The translations under genes and the position numbers were made by a program. This document shows, in pieces, positions 46,548 through 50,707 of a DNA stretch of 50,707 nucleotides; the stretch's first letter is position 1, and every line of letters begins with the position of its first letter. Source of the stretch: Pseudomonadota bacterium (GTDB lineage: Bacteria > Desulfobacterota > Desulfovibrionia > Desulfovibrionales > Desulfovibrionaceae); contig JAHIUW010000010.1 in NCBI GenBank assembly GCA_018816865.1, positions 1 through 50,707 of the forward strand, read 5' to 3'. The notes beneath the pieces were generated by a model. The model had not been told where the DNA came from and searched no databases. It worked only from the letters and a program-made list of their open reading frames with translations.

Positions 46548-47321
46548 ATGAAGATCGCATTCGCGGGCAAGGGCGGCGTGGGCAAGACCACCCTGGCCGC
46601 CTGGACCGCCGATCTCTTGGCCCGGCAGGGCAAGAGCGTCTGGCTGGTGGACGCCGACACGGCCCTCTCCCTGGGGCAGGCCTCGGGCCTGGCTGTCGGG
46701 GCGTTGCCCCAGCCGCTGATCCTGCGCGAGGACCTGATCCGCGAGCGCATCGGCTTCGGGGTCATCGATCTGAACCCCACCGTGGACGACCTGCCCGAGA
46801 AGCTGTGCGTGGAACTGCCCTGCGAGGGCCCCGGCCGCAAGCGGCTGTTGGTCATGGGCACGGTCACGGGTGCGGGCGGCGGCTGTGCCTGCGGGCCCAA
46901 TGCCCTGTTGAAGGCCCTGCTCTCGCACATCGTGCTGGATCGTGACGAATGGGTGCTGGTGGACCTGGAGGCCGGGGTGGAGCATCTGGGTCGTGGGACC
47001 ATCCAGGGCGTGGACGCCCTGGTGGTGGTGAGTGAGCCCAGCCACCGCGGGCTGGAGACCGCAGCGTCTATTGGGCGCATGGCCGCGGACCTGGGGCTGG
47101 AGAATCAGGTCCTGGCCCTGAACCGCTTTGCCGGGGGCGAGATTCCGGCCCTGCCGGGTCTGCCCGGGACGGTGATGAATTTGCCGTTCATGCCGGGGCT
47201 GGCGGCCAAGCAGTTGGCGGACGCCTCGGTGCTGGGGCTGCCCGAGAGCGAGCAGGTGGATCGGCTTGTGATGCAGTTGCTCACGGCCCTGGCCACGGGG
47301 GCCAAGGCTCAGGCCGCGTAG
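46548..47321 (+). CDS. cooC: CooC nickel-insertion ATPase
   Basis: A 257-residue MinD/NifH-type P-loop ATPase. GKGGVGKT at 7-14 is the deviant Walker A. Cys113 and Cys115 (GGCACGPN) form the CxC nickel-binding site shared with characterised CooC, used to load nickel into the C-cluster of CooS. VLVDLEAGVEHLGRGT is the switch region. The ATG at 46548 has AGGAG six bases upstream; frame-compatible upstream starts lie inside cooS and have no homology. It follows cooS by 52 nt, across a terminator-like hairpin. No cooJ or cooT is visible. Confidence 0.95.
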   Translation: MKIAFAGKGGVGKTTLAAWTADLLARQGKSVWLVDADTALSLGQASGLAVGALPQPLILREDLIRERIGFGVIDLNPTVDDLPEKLCVELPCEGPGRKRLLVMGTVTGAGGGCACGPNALLKALLSHIVLDRDEWVLVDLEAGVEHLGRGTIQGVDALVVVSEPSHRGLETAASIGRMAADLGLENQVLALNRFAGGEIPALPGLPGTVMNLPFMPGLAAKQLADASVLGLPESEQVDRLVMQLLTALATGAKAQAA

Positions 47322-47358
47322 TGTGTCAGCGCCTTGGGCGGGAACAATACAAACAAGC

Positions 47359-47460
47359 CACAGGCCCGGTGATCGCAAGGTTGCCGGGCTTTGTGCTGTC
47401 TGGGTTGCGACCTGCGCCGGGTCGATGGGGGGGCAGCCGCTCTGCCCCCTTTCCCCCAGC
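47359..47460. other. Convergent 3' region with hairpin and truncated repeat core
   Basis: CACAGGCCCGG (47359-47369) pairs with CCGGGCTTTGTG (47384-47395), a possible bidirectional 3' hairpin. At 47427-47460, GGGGGG..GGCAGCCGCTCTGCCCCCTTTCCCCC looks like the inner loop of module A without the outer arms, so a truncated composite repeat. It lies between the convergent cooC and GGDEF genes. Confidence 0.45.
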
Positions 47461-47490
47461 AACAGCGAGTAGGGACGACCTCAGCAAGTA

Positions 47491-48864
47491 TCAGAGATAC
47501 GGGAAGAACTTTGTATCTTCATTGAGCATGTGATTCCGTACGACCTTGCAAATCAGAAACTCAAACAACTCTCCGATCGATACATCGCCGGAATGAAATC
47601 TGGAAACAACGTTTTGCATGCTTGTAACCAATCCCTTGTGAATTTCAGCGTGCCGGTCAGCGTCGAGATAGCCCGCAGTTCGAAAGATAGCCTCTTCGTC
47701 GTGGAAGTGCTCTGCCGTATGGCTGATGAGGTTCGCACACAGTCTCTCGACCTCCGCATTGGGTTGCCCTGTGATGATGGCGGCAAGCAAATCATTGGAG
47801 ATGGCGAAAAGGCTCCTGTGCTGGCTATCGATGAGCAGGTTGCCTGATTCCAATCCCTGGTCCCACTGAAGCCGCACAAAAGATTTACGTATCCGTTCCC
47901 GTGGTTCATCGCCGGCCGCACTTGATTCGACCACAGCCACAACCCGGTTCCGGCCGGCGTCTTTGGCTTTGTACAATGCGGCATCGGCTGTTTTCAGGCG
48001 GGATTCGATGGGCTCTCCGCCACCAAGGAAAGAAACCAGACCGATACTCACTGTCACACGGACAGGGCCTTTCTCGGTCTCAACCACAATCTCCTCGGCG
48101 CGGGCTCTGAGTCGCTCCGCCAATGTTTGGGCGGCCTCCGCATCCGTATTGAGCAACAAGGCCCCAAACTCCTCACCCCCCAAACGTCCAAAGATGTCGA
48201 ACTCCCTCAGGGCGTTGCTGCATCCTGTCGCAATGGAGATCAGCACCTGATCGCCAACATCGTGACCATAGGTGTCATTCACGCGCTTGAAATGATCAAT
48301 GTCGATCATCAATATGGATTGGGGCTCCCTAAAACGGTCTCCCCGAGTCATCTCGCGCGTGGCATGCTCCATAAAGTAGCGCCTGTTGGCAACCTGGGTC
48401 AGCGCGTCCTTCTGGGCGAGTTGGGCAAGCTCGTCCTCAAGCTGCTTCCTGCGAGTAATATCCTGTATTTGAGAGATGAAAAACAAGGGCTTATCATCGC
48501 TTTCCCAGACCAGGGAAACGCTCAGCAGTACGTTGATGAGACGCCCGTCCTTATGGAAATAACGCTTTTCCATCTGATACGAATCAATGGATCCGGCGAG
48601 CATTTGATTGACGTAAACAAGGTCCTCGTCAAGATCCTCAGGATAAGTAATATCCTGAAAGGTCTTGGACATCAGTTCCTGCGCCGAGTAGCCGAGCAAG
48701 TCGCATAGGGAGTTGTTCACTCTGAGCCAGGTCCCATCAGGGGCCACGAGAGCCATGCCAATGGCAGCATGGTCAAAGGCGTTGGAAAAGAGTCGTCCCT
48801 CTTGCTCTATCAGTTCTTCGCTGAGCCAGCTCGCCCTCTCTATTCCCTTGTTTTCTTTCGACAC
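47491..48864 (-). CDS. PAS-GGDEF-hemerythrin diguanylate cyclase
   Basis: A 457-residue protein. A PAS domain (about 20-140) leads to a GGDEF domain with active GGEEF (229-233) and the inhibitory I-site RxxD (Arg220-Asp223). A C-terminal bacteriohemerythrin domain keeps all seven di-iron ligands: His349, His386, Glu390, His405, His409, His445 and Asp450. It should make cyclic di-GMP in response to oxygen or redox state. The start is decided by AAGGAG seven bases before a GTG at 48864; ATGs further upstream (48957, 48897) have no ribosome-binding site. It converges with cooC. The anaerobe context suggests oxygen avoidance or biofilm control. Confidence 0.93.
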   Translation of the reverse strand: MSKENKGIERASWLSEELIEQEGRLFSNAFDHAAIGMALVAPDGTWLRVNNSLCDLLGYSAQELMSKTFQDITYPEDLDEDLVYVNQMLAGSIDSYQMEKRYFHKDGRLINVLLSVSLVWESDDKPLFFISQIQDITRRKQLEDELAQLAQKDALTQVANRRYFMEHATREMTRGDRFREPQSILMIDIDHFKRVNDTYGHDVGDQVLISIATGCSNALREFDIFGRLGGEEFGALLLNTDAEAAQTLAERLRARAEEIVVETEKGPVRVTVSIGLVSFLGGGEPIESRLKTADAALYKAKDAGRNRVVAVVESSAAGDEPRERIRKSFVRLQWDQGLESGNLLIDSQHRSLFAISNDLLAAIITGQPNAEVERLCANLISHTAEHFHDEEAIFRTAGYLDADRHAEIHKGLVTSMQNVVSRFHSGDVSIGELFEFLICKVVRNHMLNEDTKFFPYL

Positions 48865-49184
48865 CCTGGCTCCTTGCGTAGAGTAAATTGCTTTCATCTG
48901 CTGAGTGGCCACGTTCTTGCCTTGGATAACACCCCATGAGGTTGCACCGGCCAGCATGAACAGGCTTTCTGGAATGACAGTTTAAAGAATATTATCGTTA
49001 ATTTTGGTGGTTTGTCGACGGTCCAACAATTCAGGCGCAAATAAGCATCGCCGGATGCACAAGCACGGACAGCCAACGGAATGAGCAACTGATGATCCCT
49101 AATGGTTTTAATACTGTGGAAATTGGATTAATGTAAAAGTTGGAATCAGAATAATTTGGCAAGAACCAACTTCAGGAGCACCAC
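48865..49184. other. AT-rich intergenic region, no gene seen
   Basis: 320 nt between the divergent GGDEF gene and the Pmp3-like gene. From about 48980 to 49160 it is much more AT-rich than the rest (for example TTAAAGAATATTATCG and AATGTAAAAGTTGG) and should hold both promoters. I see no convincing -35/-10 pair, repeat or RNA. Confidence 0.5.
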
Positions 49185-49343
49185 ATGGAACTCATTCGGA
49201 TCATCATTTCCGTTCTCATCCCGCCTCTGGGCGCCTTTCTCAAGGTCGGTCTGGGCATGCATTTCTGGATCAACCTGGTCCTGACCCTGTGCGGCTATTT
49301 CCCGGGTCTGATTCATGTGATCTGGTTGTTGGCGAAGAAGTAA
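49185..49343 (+). CDS. Pmp3/YqaE-family small membrane protein
   Basis: A 52-residue protein, MELIRIIISVLIPPLGAFLKV..., with two hydrophobic helices separated by GLGMHFWINL, and a short basic end (LAKK). The IPPLGAFLKVG and LTLCGYFPGLIHVIWL blocks match the UPF0057/Pmp3 family of stress-induced plasma-membrane proteolipids, which affect membrane potential and ion tolerance in other organisms. AGGAG six bases upstream of the ATG supports it. It is followed by two copies of the composite repeat. Short enough to be missed by length-based gene calling. Confidence 0.9.
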   Translation: MELIRIIISVLIPPLGAFLKVGLGMHFWINLVLTLCGYFPGLIHVIWLLAKK

Positions 49344-49368
49344 ACGCGCTGGCGCGCGGCTGAACTGG

Positions 49369-49697
49369 GGCCGCCTGCGCGGATGTGCGTGGGCGGTCTT
49401 GACGATAGCGGTTTGTCGGGGCTGCCTGCACAGACTTACTGGGGTGGTGTTGTATTCTGGCGTCCGCTTTCAGCGGGACCAGAGGAGGTGTGGGGGGGGC
49501 GCGTGCAAAGCCCGCTTTCCCCCCGGAACACCCTCTGGACTCCGCCCTCCCCCCTGGAGTCGGCGAAAAGGGCTATCAGGCCACGTGGAGTAGGGGTTTT
49601 GCCGTCACCCTTCTCTCTGAATGCCCGACTCGTTGCCGGGGCTGGCCGCTTCACTTGGGCGGCCATGGTCCGCCCGTTTCGCGACCTGATGCCCCGG
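49369..49697 (+). repeat. Composite structured repeat, copy 6
   Basis: Module A with left arm CCAGAGGAGGT at 49479-49489 and a decayed right arm ACACCCTCTGG at 49528-49538; GGAGTCGGCGAAAAGGGCTATCAGG follows; module B at 49632-49696 is well kept (GCCGGGGCTGGCCGC..GGGCGGCCATGGTCCGCCC..CCTGATGCCCCG). Downstream of the Pmp3-like gene, same orientation. Confidence 0.85.
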
Positions 49698-49740
49698 CAC
49701 GGTGGAGCCAGGGTGCAGATGCTCAGGCCCGTGATGGAAG

Positions 49741-50034
49741 TTGCCTGCCGGGGTTCATACGTGGATGAGCGCGGGTGGTGTTGATTCCAGGCGTCCGGCT
49801 TCGCCGGGACCAGAGGAGGTGTGGGGGGACGGTCGCCCTGCTCCCTTTCCCCCCGGAACCTCCTCTGGACTCCTCCCTCCCCCCTGGAGTCGGCGAAAAT
49901 GGCTATCAGGCCGCGCTAGATCTAGCTTTGACCCTACTCTGTCCTTCAAGTTATATCGGGCCGCAGCCGGGCCTTGCCACTATGCTCGGGCGGTCACGGT
50001 CCGCCTTTCGCCGTGGCTCATGGCCCGATGAGGT
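49741..50034 (+). repeat. Composite structured repeat, copy 7
   Basis: Tandem to copy 6. Module A arms at 49810-49820 and 49858-49868 are perfect. The GGAGTCGGCGAAAATGGCTATCAGG box matches copy 6. Module B at about 49965-50030 is degenerate (GGGCGGTCACGGTCCGCC..GGCCCGATG). Confidence 0.85.
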
Positions 50035-50202
50035 GGAAGGTGGCGGTTTAGGTTCGAGATGTATTTGCGATTGAATTATTCCGCAGGATAATTGAGCTGT
50101 GCGTTTCTATAGAATTGTAAAAGCACCGCGTTTGGTGAGTCGTGGCCTGTGAATTTCGATATCAAACGATGAGTTTGAATCCATTACACAGGAGACATGT
50201 AC

Positions 50203-50457
50203 ATGAGAAACATCCTGCTCGCGCTTTGCGTATTGGCTATTTGTGCCACCTCGGCTCTGGCTAAGCCCGGCGGTGGTGGCAAGCGTCAGGGGCCGCCGCC
50301 AGAGGCGTTTACGGCATGCGAAGGAAAGAGTGCTGGCGATACGGCCTCCTTCACCTCCCCCCGTGGTGGCGAAGTCACAGGTATCTGTGTTGAACAGAGC
50401 GGGAAGATGGTCCTGCGGCCCGATAATCCTCCGGAAAGAGGTAAGAATAAGCAGTAG
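50203..50457 (+). CDS. Small secreted protein with PPPEA..C..C motif
   Basis: An 84-residue exported protein. MRNILLALCVLAICATSALA is a clear signal peptide. The mature part GPPPEAFTACEGKSAGDTASF.. and GEVTGICVEQSGKMVL holds two cysteines (about 37 and 60) that could pair, in a beta-hairpin-like pattern shared with many small proteobacterial periplasmic proteins (PPPEA.xxC.GK..GD..F..PRG..V.G.C). Function unknown. The second of two close ATGs (50203) is better spaced from AGGAG than the first at 50197. It lies alone between the repeats and the right edge. Confidence 0.75.
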   Translation: MRNILLALCVLAICATSALAKPGGGGKRQGPPPEAFTACEGKSAGDTASFTSPRGGEVTGICVEQSGKMVLRPDNPPERGKNKQ

Positions 50458-50707
50458 GCATTCCCTTCGGGTTCAGCATCAAATGCCTTTTGGTACCCTT
50501 ATTCGCGTGACTCCATGGTTGCCGCTCTCGCGGATTGATCATGGGGGCGTTGAATTTCGGTGTCCGCTGAGAAGGTTCAGGATAATTGAAGGTGGGGATC
50601 AGGATAACCGGGACTATCCGGGAAGTCACGGGACATAGCGGGAAGGTTTTGTGAAAGAGCGTTTCAGTATGTGCAACGCTCGCTAGGAGCCAAAAAGAGA
50701 GTGCTGC
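50458..50707. other. Right-edge intergenic region with truncated repeat flank
   Basis: No gene is recognised. GGCGTTGAATTTCGGTGTCCGC at about 50547-50569 matches the flank that precedes module A in copy 5, but the sequence then changes abruptly (TGAGAAGGTTCAGG), so the repeat is cut. The following CCGGGACTATCCGGGAAG stem and GGGACATAGCGGGA are of the kind seen near REP-type elements, but nothing more can be said. Confidence 0.4.

Noticed and set aside
48865-48957. Upstream ATG starts for the GGDEF-hemerythrin protein
   Set aside because: No ribosome-binding site precedes 48957 or 48897, while GTG at 48864 has AAGGAG at a good distance.

Overview
The window comes from a GC-rich Gram-negative anaerobe, most likely a sulfate reducer of the Desulfovibrionaceae; the genus cannot be fixed from sequence alone. 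Four things point there: a dnaA-dnaN-gyrB-gyrA cluster, a DUF39 homocysteine-biosynthesis protein, a CO dehydrogenase with the Desulfovibrio-type CxxC D-cluster next to a CooA-like regulator and CooC, and an outer-membrane autotransporter.

Layout. 1-8.5 kb (minus strand): origin-type cluster dnaA, dnaN, gyrB, gyrA and a TPR lipoprotein. 8.7-12.4 kb: DUF39 sulfurtransferase, a LarE-type sulfur-transfer enzyme and an RluC/D-family pseudouridine synthase. 12.6-17.2 kb (minus): an exported VCBS-repeat protein followed by a TRAP transporter (dctP, dctQ, dctM) with a terminator-like hairpin after dctP. 17.5-27.6 kb: an RsmB/RsmF-type m5C methyltransferase, a DEAD-box helicase with long disordered tails, a small helical protein, an exported protein, an FAD oxidoreductase, alanine dehydrogenase with an Lrp regulator, and a MoaD/ThiS-ThiF pair. 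28.2-40.4 kb: a helix-turn-helix protein, a LysE exporter, a two-REC HD-GYP protein, a deacetylase with a C-terminal zinc-knuckle module, a metallophosphoesterase, a frameshifted DUF2721 gene, a hybrid histidine kinase and an orphan HyuA-like protein. 41-43.3 kb: the autotransporter. 43.8-47.3 kb: the CO module cooA, cooS, cooC, with a CooA-box palindrome in front of cooS. 47.5-50.7 kb: a PAS-GGDEF-hemerythrin protein, a Pmp3-like small membrane protein and a small secreted protein.

The most distinctive unexplained content is between the genes. A composite structured repeat, here called A-B, occurs in at least seven copies. Module A is a hairpin of about 59 nt with CCAGAGGAGGT/ACCTCCTCTGG arms and inner G6/C6 tracts. 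Module B is a second palindrome 50-100 nt further on, always in the same order and orientation. All copies are intergenic, and six of seven lie downstream of, and in the same orientation as, a gene's 3' end. A second family of long inverted repeats sits at gene ends, and in two places it abuts the composite element through nearly the same junction sequence.

Genes acting together: CooA (CO sensor), CooS (CODH) and CooC (nickel insertion) form one regulated module. DctPQM form one importer. Lrp probably controls ald. The MoaD/ThiS and ThiF-like proteins are translationally coupled and should act as carrier and activating enzyme. No tRNA, rRNA, CRISPR array or intact transposase gene was seen.
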